This document shows, in pieces, positions 1 to 6,530 of a stretch of DNA of 64,000 nt (position 1 is the first letter of the stretch; every line of letters begins with the position of its first letter). Both the position numbers and the translations under genes were made by a program. The notes under the pieces are model-generated. The model saw nothing but the letters and a program-made list of their open reading frames with translations. It was not told where the DNA came from and did not search any database. The DNA is from Nocardia lijiangensis NBRC 108240 (GTDB lineage: Bacteria > Actinomycetota > Actinomycetes > Mycobacteriales > Mycobacteriaceae), in assembly GCF_001613045.1 (NCBI RefSeq), contig NZ_BDBP01000040.1, positions 21,882-85,881 on the forward strand, written 5' to 3'.

Positions 1-620
1 GTTACCGGGTGGAGCTCGGCGAGGTGGAGAGCGCGCTGCGCACCGCGCCCGGCGTCCGGCACGCGGTCGCGGCCGTGGTCGGAACGGGCGCGCCGAAGCT
101 GGTCGCCGCGGTGTCCGGGTTCCCTGGCAGCACCGTGGATCTGGTCGGCGCGATCTCGGATCTGTTGCCCAGCTACATGATTCCGACCCGCATCGAACTG
201 CTCGACGACATGCCGCTCACCGACAACGGCAAGCTCGACCGCCGCGCGGTGGTCGCGCTGCTGGAGCCCTCGGCGCAGGAGACCCCGGATCTCGCCCCGC
301 GCACGCCGCTGGAGGCGGCGCTCGCGGCGATCGTCGCCGAGGTGCTCGGCGTGCCGCGGCTCGGCGTGCACGACGACTTCTTCGGGCTCGGCGGCGACTC
401 GGTGCTCGCGACCACGGCGATCGCCCGTGTTCGCGAATGGCTCGACGTGGATCACGCGCTGGTCGCCGACATCCTGGTCGGCAGGACGGTGGCGGGTCTG
501 GCCGAACGCCTGCTCGCGAAGGAGACCGAGGCGGGCACGCCGGACCGGCTCGACGAGGTTGCCCGGCTGTACCTGGAGGTCGCGGCCATGACCGACGAGG
601 AGATCCTCGCGCAGGCCTGA
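1..620 (+). CDS. C-terminal end of a nonribosomal peptide synthetase (5' truncated by window edge)
   Basis: The reading frame is open from the first bases (frame of position 3), so this is the tail of a larger protein. It begins in the adenylation-domain motif YRVELGEVE and continues to the A10 motif NGKLDR, whose Lys contacts the acyl-adenylate. A peptidyl-carrier domain follows, with FFGLGGDSVLATT carrying the Ser that receives phosphopantetheine. About 50 helical residues follow, ending MTDEEILAQA, with no thioesterase or condensation domain. Carrier tails like this are known from mycobactin/nocobactin-type synthetases, so a siderophore enzyme is likely, but the substrate-specificity residues lie outside the window. 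Confidence 0.85.
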   Translation, partial: YRVELGEVESALRTAPGVRHAVAAVVGTGAPKLVAAVSGFPGSTVDLVGAISDLLPSYMIPTRIELLDDMPLTDNGKLDRRAVVALLEPSAQETPDLAPRTPLEAALAAIVAEVLGVPRLGVHDDFFGLGGDSVLATTAIARVREWLDVDHALVADILVGRTVAGLAERLLAKETEAGTPDRLDEVARLYLEVAAMTDEEILAQA

Positions 621-686
621 GCCGCTCCCGTCGCCCCGGTTCCGATCGGGGCGACGGGACGTTGCGGCAGGACTAGACTCGGCCGC

Positions 687-1565
687 ATGAGTCGTTGGGA
701 CACCTCGAACATCCCAGACCAGAGCGGCCGGACGTTCATCGTCACCGGCGCCAACAGCGGACTCGGCGCGGTGGCCGCGCGTGCGCTGGCAGGGGCGGGG
801 GCCGACGTGGTGCTGGCCTGCCGCAATGTGACCAAGGGCGAGCGGGTGGCCGCGGAGATCGGCGAGCGCGCCACGGTGCGCAAGCTCGATCTGTCCGACC
901 TCTCCTCGGTGCGCGAGTTCGCCGATTCGGTGGACCGCGCCGACGTGCTGATCAACAACGCGGGCGTGATGGCGGTGCCGGAAGGCCGCACCACCGACGG
1001 CTTCGAAATGCAGGTCGGCACCAATCATCTCGGCCACTTCGCGCTGACCGGTCTACTGCTGGACAAGATTTCGGACCGCGTGGTCACCGTGTCCAGCGGT
1101 GCGCACAACATCGGCAGGATCGATCTGGACGACCTGAACTGGGAGCGAAGGAAATACCAGCGCTGGGCCGCCTACGGACAGGCCAAGCTGGCCAACCTGA
1201 TGTTCGCCTACGAACTGCAGCGCAAGCTCACCGCGGCCGGTTCCGCCAAGATCTCGGTGGCCGCGCACCCCGGCTACGCCGCGACCGAATTGCAGTCGCA
1301 CACCGAATCGTTGCTCGACCCGATCATGTCGATCGGCAACCGCCTGCTCGCGCAGAGCGCCGAAATGGGCGCGCTGCCGGAGCTTTACGCCGCCACCGTC
1401 ACCCCGATCGAGCCGGGCGCCTTCTACGGACCCACCGGGCTGGCAGGCATGCGCGGCTACCCGGGCACCTCGGGCTCGAGCAAGCAGTCCCGCGACGAGG
1501 CTGTCGCCAGGGGTCTGTGGGAGCTGTCGGAGAAGCTCACCGGCGTCACCTACTCGTTCTCCTGA
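687..1565 (+). CDS. Short-chain dehydrogenase/reductase (retinol dehydrogenase-like)
   Basis: A 292-residue classical SDR. Visible features are the nucleotide-binding TGANSGLG at residues 20-27, NNAG at 90-93, the catalytic Ser at 136/137, and YGQAK at 163-167 with the Tyr and Lys of the active site. The longer C-terminal region (after residue 200) is typical of the retinol dehydrogenase/protochlorophyllide reductase-like branch. It is predicted to be a cytosolic NAD(P)H-dependent oxidoreductase. The substrate cannot be told. It follows the NRPS by 66 bp on the same strand and could share its transcript, but nothing ties it functionally to siderophore synthesis. Confidence 0.85.
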   Translation: MSRWDTSNIPDQSGRTFIVTGANSGLGAVAARALAGAGADVVLACRNVTKGERVAAEIGERATVRKLDLSDLSSVREFADSVDRADVLINNAGVMAVPEGRTTDGFEMQVGTNHLGHFALTGLLLDKISDRVVTVSSGAHNIGRIDLDDLNWERRKYQRWAAYGQAKLANLMFAYELQRKLTAAGSAKISVAAHPGYAATELQSHTESLLDPIMSIGNRLLAQSAEMGALPELYAATVTPIEPGAFYGPTGLAGMRGYPGTSGSSKQSRDEAVARGLWELSEKLTGVTYSFS

Positions 1566-1717
1566 CGGCATACCTCGGGCGTCCGATCCGCCCGGCACCC
1601 GGCCGCGCTGATCCACCGCTCCGGCCTTGGCCGAGCCCGCGGGGCAGGCACGGCCCGGGCCTGCACGGAGTTATGACCTGGCTCACAACAGGTGATGTCA
1701 CACCTCGCGGAGCTGGG

Positions 1718-1739
1718 GCGTCGTATTGGTGTACGACGC
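1718..1739. promoter_or_regulatory. Perfect inverted repeat upstream of the AhpD-like gene (candidate operator)
   Basis: GCGTCGTA, six bases, then TACGACGC: 8-bp perfect arms about 50 bp before the start of the AhpD-like gene. A second smaller palindrome, AGGTG-N6-CACCT, lies just upstream (about 1690-1705). The spacing suits a dimeric repressor, but a short RNA hairpin in the 5' leader is equally possible. No cognate regulator is adjacent. Confidence 0.45.
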
Positions 1740-1787
1740 TCCGGCACCCCCGCCGGAGCATCGATCCGGCAACCCGAGGAGCACACC

Positions 1788-2261
1788 ATGGAAGCGCGTT
1801 TCGACTACTACGGCACCGAGATCGGCGCGAAGTTCACCAAGCGCATCGGTAACGCCGGGTTGGTGGTCGATCAGTCCACCCTCCCGCGCGCGACCCAGGA
1901 GCTGGTCAAGCTGCGGGCCAGCCAGATCAACGGCTGCGGCTTCTGCGCCGACATGCACAGCAAGGACGCGCTGCACGCGGGCGAGGATCAGGTGCGGCTG
2001 AACCTGGTGGCCGCCTGGCGCGACGCCACCGTGTTCACCGACGCGGAGCGGGCGGCGCTGGCGCTAGCCGAGGAAGGCACCCGGCTGGCCGACGCGCACA
2101 CCGGCGTCAGCCACGAGACCTGGGCTCAGGTCCAGAAGCACTACGACACGGACCAGATCGCCGCGCTCATCTCGATCATCGCGCTGATCAACACCTACAA
2201 CCGGATGAACATCATCGCGGGCACGCCCGCGGGCAGCTACCAGCCCGGGCAGTGGGGCTGA
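1788..2261 (+). CDS. Carboxymuconolactone decarboxylase / AhpD-like protein
   Basis: 157 residues of the CMD/AhpD fold. The redox motif CGFCADMH supplies Cys50, Cys53 and His57, and Glu38 lies upstream in the usual position of the proton relay, so a peroxidase or disulfide-reductase role is more likely than decarboxylation. The start at 1788 is preceded by GAGGA at a suitable distance; the frame stays open upstream, but that extension does not resemble the family. It stands alone between the SDR and the aro leader region. Genes of this family are common targets of ECF41-type sigma factors, and one such factor lies at 5171, but no link is shown. Confidence 0.85.
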   Translation: MEARFDYYGTEIGAKFTKRIGNAGLVVDQSTLPRATQELVKLRASQINGCGFCADMHSKDALHAGEDQVRLNLVAAWRDATVFTDAERAALALAEEGTRLADAHTGVSHETWAQVQKHYDTDQIAALISIIALINTYNRMNIIAGTPAGSYQPGQWG

Positions 2262-2366
2262 TCGTTTCCCGGCCGCACGGCGGTAGCCGGCGAGCATCGA
2301 TGTGACGACCGACGCCATCTCGATCATGGAAGTTGGCCGCTGCGTCACCCGGCTGCCAGCGCCTGG

Positions 2367-2372
2367 TACAGT
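2367..2372 (+). promoter_or_regulatory. -10 box of the aro leader transcript
   Basis: TACAGT, followed by exactly seven bases and then the GTG of the leader peptide. Transcription would start at or within a base of that GTG, giving a leaderless mRNA. The -35 region (GTCACC at 2344-2349, 17-bp spacing) is weak. Confidence 0.6.
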
Positions 2373-2379
2373 CGCCGAC

Positions 2380-2451
2380 GTGCAGTGCGCGTATTTCTGG
2401 TTTAGCAAGCCGGCCCTGGGTGGGTCGGTCTGCGGCAACCACGTGCGCTGA
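2380..2451 (+). CDS. aroR: Aromatic leader peptide of the DAHP synthase gene (AroR-like)
   Basis: A 23-codon ORF beginning with GTG and ending TGA at 2449-2451. Codons 5-8 read Tyr-Phe-Trp-Phe, a run of aromatic codons very improbable by chance in this GC-rich DNA. It lies 85 nt before the gene for the first enzyme of aromatic amino-acid synthesis. This is the arrangement of ribosome-mediated attenuation: scarcity of charged tRNA(Tyr/Phe/Trp) stalls the ribosome on the leader and changes the downstream fold. From memory, an aromatic leader peptide (aroR) is described before aroF of Corynebacterium glutamicum. No Shine-Dalgarno precedes the GTG; a TANNNT box seven bases upstream suggests leaderless translation. 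Confidence 0.8.
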   Translation: MQCAYFWFSKPALGGSVCGNHVR

Positions 2452-2532
2452 CTTTCTTCCACCCCGAGCCGGATGATGGACCGGCTCGACGGTATTCACG
2501 TCCGTGGGTCGGCCTGAGGAAAAGGAACCCAC
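2408..2532 (+). promoter_or_regulatory. Attenuator / RBS-sequestering leader structures before aroF
   Basis: After the leader stop there is a perfect 8-bp hairpin, CGAGCCGG (2465-2472) with CCGGCTCG (2481-2488). Its 3' arm can also pair with AGCCGG at 2408-2413, inside the leader codons just after the Tyr-Phe-Trp-Phe run, so ribosome position would decide which forms. GTGGGTCGG occurs twice (2420-2428 and 2504-2512). Either copy can pair with ACCCAC at 2527-2532, and the nearer pairing would loop out the aroF ribosome-binding site GAGGAAAAGGA (2516-2526). No U-tract follows the first hairpin, so control may be translational. Pairings were found by eye. Confidence 0.55.
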
Positions 2533-2536
2533 ACAG

Positions 2537-3628
2537 ATGACAACCGCAGCCGACGTCGATGCGCGGCATTCCGATCTCGACGACCAGCGCACCCTGTCCG
2601 TGAGCCCGTTGCGCTCGCCGGCCGAGGTGCGCATGGTGCACCCGATCACCGATCCGCTGGCCGACACCGTTCGCGCGGGCCGCAAGGCCACGGTCGACGT
2701 GCTCGACGGCGCCGACGACCGCCTCATGGTGATCGTCGGCCCGTGCTCCGTGCACGATCCCGCGGCGGCGCTGGACTACGCGCGGCGCTTGGCCGAGAAG
2801 GCCGCCGAGCTGGACGACCGGCTGCACGTGGTGATGCGGGTCTACTTCGAGAAGCCGCGCACCAGCCTGGGCTGGAAGGGCCTGATCAACGACCCGCACC
2901 TGGACGGCTCCTTCGACGTCAACACCGGCCTCGGCATCGGCCGCAAGGTGCTCGTCGACATCACCGCCCTCGGTCTTCCGGTGGCGTGCGAGTTCCTCGA
3001 CCCGATCACCCCGCAGTACATCGCGGACCTGGTCTCCTACGGCGCGATCGGCGCGCGTACCGCGGCGAGCCAGGTGCACCGCCAGCTGAGCAGTGCGCTG
3101 TCCATGCCGGTCGGCATCAAGAACGGCACCGACGGCGACGTGCAGGTGGCCGTGGACGGCGTGCGCGCCGCGGCGGCCAGCCACGTCTTCCCCGGCACCG
3201 ATCTCGACGGCCGCTCCGCGCTCATCCGCACCACCGGCAACCCCGACTGCCACGTGATCCTGCGCGGCGGCAGCAACGGCCCGAACTTCGACGCGGCCTC
3301 CGTTGCCGAGGCCTGCCTGCGCCTGGAGAAGGCCGCGCTGCCGCAGCGCATCGTCGTGGACGCCAGCCACGGCAACAGCAACAAGGACCACAACAAGCAG
3401 GTCGACGTGGTCACCGACATCGCCGATCGGATCGCCGCGGGCGAGCGCAGCGTGGTCGGCGTCATGCTGGAGAGCTTCCTGGTCGCGGGCCGCCAGGACC
3501 TCACCCTCGGCCACGCCGCGGACCTGACCTACGGCCAGTCCATCACCGACGCCTGCATCGACTGGTCCACCACCGCGGCCCAGCTGGACCGCCTCGCCGA
3601 CGCCGTCGCCCAGCGCCGCGCCGGCTGA
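2537..3628 (+). CDS. aroF: 3-deoxy-7-phosphoheptulonate (DAHP) synthase, class I
   Basis: Condenses phosphoenolpyruvate with erythrose 4-phosphate, the entry step of the shikimate pathway in the cytosol. The 363-residue protein is of the AroF/G/H (class I) type. It shows VGPCSVHD, YFEKPRTSLGWKG, GARTAASQVHRQ, PVGIKNGTDG and VDASHGNSNKDH, which carry the PEP, E4P and metal ligands. The N-terminal extension is short, as in feedback-inhibited class I enzymes. The ATG at 2537 follows a purine-rich RBS. Expression is probably governed by the aromatic leader peptide just upstream. The symbol follows corynebacterial usage; mycobacteria usually rely on the unrelated class II enzyme. Confidence 0.93.
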   Translation: MTTAADVDARHSDLDDQRTLSVSPLRSPAEVRMVHPITDPLADTVRAGRKATVDVLDGADDRLMVIVGPCSVHDPAAALDYARRLAEKAAELDDRLHVVMRVYFEKPRTSLGWKGLINDPHLDGSFDVNTGLGIGRKVLVDITALGLPVACEFLDPITPQYIADLVSYGAIGARTAASQVHRQLSSALSMPVGIKNGTDGDVQVAVDGVRAAAASHVFPGTDLDGRSALIRTTGNPDCHVILRGGSNGPNFDAASVAEACLRLEKAALPQRIVVDASHGNSNKDHNKQVDVVTDIADRIAAGERSVVGVMLESFLVAGRQDLTLGHAADLTYGQSITDACIDWSTTAAQLDRLADAVAQRRAG

Positions 3629-3642
3629 CACACGCCTTTTCG

Positions 3643-3675
3643 ACGCCTCACAGGCCGCGCGAGCCTGTGAGGCGT
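3643..3675. terminator. Bidirectional terminator between aroF and the methyltransferase gene
   Basis: ACGCCTCACAGG pairs with CCTGTGAGGCGT (12 bp) around a 9-nt loop, between two convergent genes. The flanks also hold an outer CACAC/GTGTG pair. No T-tract, as is usual in actinobacteria. Confidence 0.75.
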
Positions 3676-3694
3676 GGGGACGGTGTGTGGGGAA

Positions 3695-4387
3695 CTAACC
3701 CAGCACGGCGTGCACGCAGAGCAGATCGCCGCAGGCGGTGCTGCGAACGGTGAACCCGGCCTCGGTCAAGTGCTCGCCGAGCCGTCCCTGCGGCGGCTTC
3801 GGGGAGGTCGCCGCGCCGTCCGGGTCGCCGTACCCGTAGCACAGGTACAGACCGCCGCCGGGCGCGAGCAGCTTCTTGATGAGGGTCAGCTCTGCGGTGG
3901 GCCGCTTGGTCCAGAACATGTTGACGTTGACCGCGAGGATCTTGTCGAAGCCGTCGATCCCGAAATCGTCGAGCACCTGTTCCGGCCGCAGCTTGGTCAA
4001 CTCGGCGTGTACCAGACCGACGCGGCCCGAATCACTGTGCGCCGCTTTGCCTTCGCGCGGCTCGGTGCCGCCTGTCGACGCACTGCGCGTGGCCATGGCA
4101 GGGGCGCCGCCGCGCGTCGCGGTCCGATCTGTCGACGCGCTTCGGGTGGGCGTACCCGCGCCGGGCGCTGCGCCGTGGATCGATGGATCGTGCCCGGCTG
4201 CGCGCAACCGTTCCGCCGCGCGGGTGATCGCCGTCGCGGAGCGCTCGACCCCGATGACGCGCCCCTCGGGCACCCGCTCGGCCAGTAGCGACAGCGACGG
4301 GCTCGCCCCGGGCCCGATCTCCAGCACCCGATCCGCGCGCCTGAGCGTCATCGTGTCGGCGAACCAGTGAAAGCGTGCGTCACCCAC
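3695..4387 (-). CDS. SAM-dependent class I methyltransferase with a low-complexity insert
   Basis: About 230 residues. VLEIGPGASPSL is the SAM-binding motif I, followed by GRVIGVERS (motif II) and, after a long insert, HAELTKLRPEQV and DKILAVNVNMFW (motif IV region). The fold is that of small-molecule methyltransferases; the substrate is unknown. The insert of about 50 residues, rich in Ala, Thr, Ser, Gly and Arg, contains an imperfect peptide repeat (TRSAST twice) and interrupts the Rossmann core. The GTG at 4387 is chosen because AAAGGGCGG precedes it; GTG at 4405 is the alternative. The GNAT gene lies 77 bp upstream on the same strand. Confidence 0.75.
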   Translation of the reverse strand: MGDARFHWFADTMTLRRADRVLEIGPGASPSLSLLAERVPEGRVIGVERSATAITRAAERLRAAGHDPSIHGAAPGAGTPTRSASTDRTATRGGAPAMATRSASTGGTEPREGKAAHSDSGRVGLVHAELTKLRPEQVLDDFGIDGFDKILAVNVNMFWTKRPTAELTLIKKLLAPGGGLYLCYGYGDPDGAATSPKPPQGRLGEHLTEAGFTVRSTACGDLLCVHAVLG

Positions 4388-4464
4388 GGCCGACCGCCCT
4401 TTCACATTCGGCTCGGGAGGTATCGTCGGCGGGCCCGTGCGCCACGAACCAGCGATTCCCGTCG

Positions 4465-5064
4465 TCACCCATGGGAGAAAGTCTCGCGGTTCGCCGTGAA
4501 CTCCGCGGGCCAATCGTGCGCAGGTCCCGGCGGATCGCTGTGCAGGCGCGCCGCCAGCCACTCGTCGCGCCGGACGCCGCGCTGCCACCCGCCGAGCCGC
4601 GCCAGACCCTCGTAGCGAAAGCCGTTGCGGCGCACCGCGGCCGCCGACGGGTAGTTACCGGCGTACGCGCGCCAGCTGATGCGAGCCAGCCCCATGCCGT
4701 CGGTGGCGAAGCCGAACCCGCAGACCAGCCCCACCGCGCGCGACATGTGGCCGCGGCCGCGGTGCTCGGGTGCGAGCCAGAAACCGATCTCACACGCCGT
4801 CGGGTCTTTTTGCTCGAGGCCGATCATGCCGATGACGGGTCCGTCCGCCGCGAGGCGCAGCGCCCAGGTCGGGCTGTTCGCGGCCCAGCCCGGCACGACG
4901 AAGTCGGCGAAGAACTTCTCGGCGTCCGCCGGGCCGTAGGGCACCGGGATCGTCGTCCACTCGCTGATGGACGGGTCCTGGCAGCAGGCGATGATGGCAT
5001 CGGTATCGGCCGCGGTGGGCGGGGAAAGCCAGACCGCGCCGTCCGAGAGCGTGCGGATCTCCAT
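4465..5064 (-). CDS. GNAT family N-acetyltransferase (RimJ/RimL-like)
   Basis: 199 residues. The acetyl-CoA-binding stretch reads FWLAPEHRGRGHMSRAV (motif A, R/Q-x-x-G-x-G/A type). The downstream NYPSAAAVRRNGFRYEG is characteristic of the RimJ/RimL/RimI branch that acetylates protein N-termini or small amines. The ATG at 5064 (MEIRTLSDG) begins the conserved domain; an in-frame ATG 12 codons upstream is possible. It is probably co-transcribed with the methyltransferase gene that follows. The target is unknown. Confidence 0.8.
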   Translation of the reverse strand: MEIRTLSDGAVWLSPPTAADTDAIIACCQDPSISEWTTIPVPYGPADAEKFFADFVVPGWAANSPTWALRLAADGPVIGMIGLEQKDPTACEIGFWLAPEHRGRGHMSRAVGLVCGFGFATDGMGLARISWRAYAGNYPSAAAVRRNGFRYEGLARLGGWQRGVRRDEWLAARLHSDPPGPAHDWPAEFTANRETFSHG

Positions 5065-5170
5065 CGAGCCATCGTGACACGGACGGGTCGGCACGAGCAT
5101 CCGGTTATCGGATGACCGGATGGATACGCCGCGGTGATCGCCCGGCCGAGCGGGCCGTAGAATCAGCCCG

Positions 5171-6091
5171 ATGGTTGCCGCTCTTCTCGCCGACTTGTTC
5201 GAATCGCATCGGGCACATTTGCTTTCTGTCGCCTACCGGCTGACGGGCAGCGTCGGCGACGCCGAGGACGCGGTGCAGGAGAGCTGGCTGCGGTTGGCGG
5301 GGACGCATCAGTCCGAGATCGACGATCTGCGCGCCTGGCTGACGACCGTGGTGAGCCGAATCTGCTTGGACCACTTGCGCAGTGCCGCGACGCGGCGGGA
5401 AACCTATGTGGGGCAATGGCTGCCGGAGCCGGTCGTCACCGGCGTCACCCCGTCGAGCACGCCGGATCCGCTGGAATCGGTGGTGCGCCGCCACGAATAC
5501 CGGATGGCCGCGATGGTCGTGCTGGACACCATGACCCCGCCGCAGCGGGTGGCCTTCGTCCTGCACGACGGACTGGCCGTGCCGTTCGACGAGATCGCCG
5601 AAATTCTCGGTGTTTCCGCGGATGCCGCGCGCCAGCTGGCGGTCCGGGCGCGCAAGGCCGTCGCGGGCGTACCTGCTCCGGTGTCCGACGGCGAACACGA
5701 GGCGGCCGTCCGCCGGTTGCTCGCGGCGCTGGCCACGGGCGATGCAGGCACGGTCGCCAAGGCGCTGCACCCGGATGCGGTGCTCATCGGCGACGCCAAC
5801 GGCACCACCTCCACGGCGGTGAACATCGTCGGCGGGGCCGAGAAGATCGCCCGCTTCATGCTGGGTCTGATCGACAAGTACGGCATCGGCGACTCCGACG
5901 ACGCCGCGACGCGCTACGAATTCGCCACGGTGAACGGGCAATTGGGCCTCGTCATGAATCTGGATTCGGAGACCGAGGAGCAGGATTGGCATCCGGCGCG
6001 GGTCGTCGGGTTCGCGGTGCGCGACGGATTGGTCTGGGGCACTTACGATCACGCCAACCCGGCCAAGCTGACGGGCGTGCGGCTGTCCTGA
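5171..6091 (+). CDS. ECF sigma factor with SnoaL-like C-terminal domain (SigJ/ECF41-like)
   Basis: 306 residues. Region 2 (LLSVAYRLTGSVGDAEDAVQESWLRL) and region 4 (MTPPQRVAFVLHDGLAVPFDEIAEILGVSADAARQLAVRARK) are clear. Between them lies YVGQWLPEP, the WLPEP linker of ECF41/SigJ sigma factors. A SnoaL/NTF2-like domain of about 110 residues follows, which in this group replaces a separate anti-sigma factor. The DGGGK motif of ECF41 extensions is not seen; the matching stretch reads GDANGTTST. No anti-sigma gene is adjacent. ECF41 factors usually drive a neighbouring carboxymuconolactone-decarboxylase or oxidoreductase gene, but the nearest (1788) is 3 kb away. Confidence 0.85.
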   Translation: MVAALLADLFESHRAHLLSVAYRLTGSVGDAEDAVQESWLRLAGTHQSEIDDLRAWLTTVVSRICLDHLRSAATRRETYVGQWLPEPVVTGVTPSSTPDPLESVVRRHEYRMAAMVVLDTMTPPQRVAFVLHDGLAVPFDEIAEILGVSADAARQLAVRARKAVAGVPAPVSDGEHEAAVRRLLAALATGDAGTVAKALHPDAVLIGDANGTTSTAVNIVGGAEKIARFMLGLIDKYGIGDSDDAATRYEFATVNGQLGLVMNLDSETEEQDWHPARVVGFAVRDGLVWGTYDHANPAKLTGVRLS

Positions 6092-6133
6092 GCCGCCGGG
6101 CCGGACCCTCATCGCCCGACCCGGCGGGGTAGG

Positions 6134-6352
6134 TCAGGGAGTCGTCGAACCGGTGAACCAGTCACCCGTCGACGATCCGGTGCCGCCGTTGCCGGTGGTG
6201 GACCCGGTGAACCAGTCGCCGGTCGACGATCCGTTGAACCAATCGCCGGTGCCTGCGATCAGATTGTGTGCGACTTCACGAATCAGACCGAGTACGGATC
6301 CGGCGACCTCCGACGCGGCCGGCTGCAGTACGAGGTCGAGATACGAGGCCAT
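6134..6352 (-). CDS. Small protein with C-terminal GDWF repeats
   Basis: 72 residues beginning MASYLDLVLQPAAS. The first half is a predicted amphipathic helix (to about residue 33) without a signal peptide. The second half contains TGDWFNGSS, TGDWFTGSTT and TGDWFTGSTTP, separated by a Gly/Ser/Thr/Asn spacer. The ATG at 6352 has AAAGGGG at good spacing (GAAAGGGGCGCTC). The DNA shows matching direct repeats. Size, lack of signal sequence and an amphipathic helix recall the small outer-membrane channel proteins of mycolate-containing actinobacteria, but that rests on general resemblance only. Function unknown. Confidence 0.6.
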   Translation of the reverse strand: MASYLDLVLQPAASEVAGSVLGLIREVAHNLIAGTGDWFNGSSTGDWFTGSTTGNGGTGSSTGDWFTGSTTP

Positions 6353-6517
6353 GAGCGCCCCTTTCGAGACACCGCCGCGGGAGCGGCAGCTTGTGAGATA
6401 GAACACGGCGAGGCTAGCTCTCCGTGGGAAAACGCACAACCGCCCAGGTAGAAGCTCCAAAATGAATGTGAAACATAGCCTTTCGCTATCGAATGGCAAC
6501 AATGGCGACCGCTCCGC

Positions 6518-6523
6518 TACTCT
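6518..6523 (+). promoter_or_regulatory. -10 box of dapC, leaderless spacing
   Basis: TACTCT, then seven bases, then the ATG at 6531; no Shine-Dalgarno is present. Confidence 0.5.
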
Positions 6524-6530
6524 CCGGGGT

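Noticed and set aside
2402..3631. Long open frame on the minus strand across aroF (409 codons)
   Set aside because: Antisense shadow of a high-GC gene; composition is Arg/Ala/Gly/Val-rich with no domain, while the plus strand encodes an unmistakable DAHP synthase.
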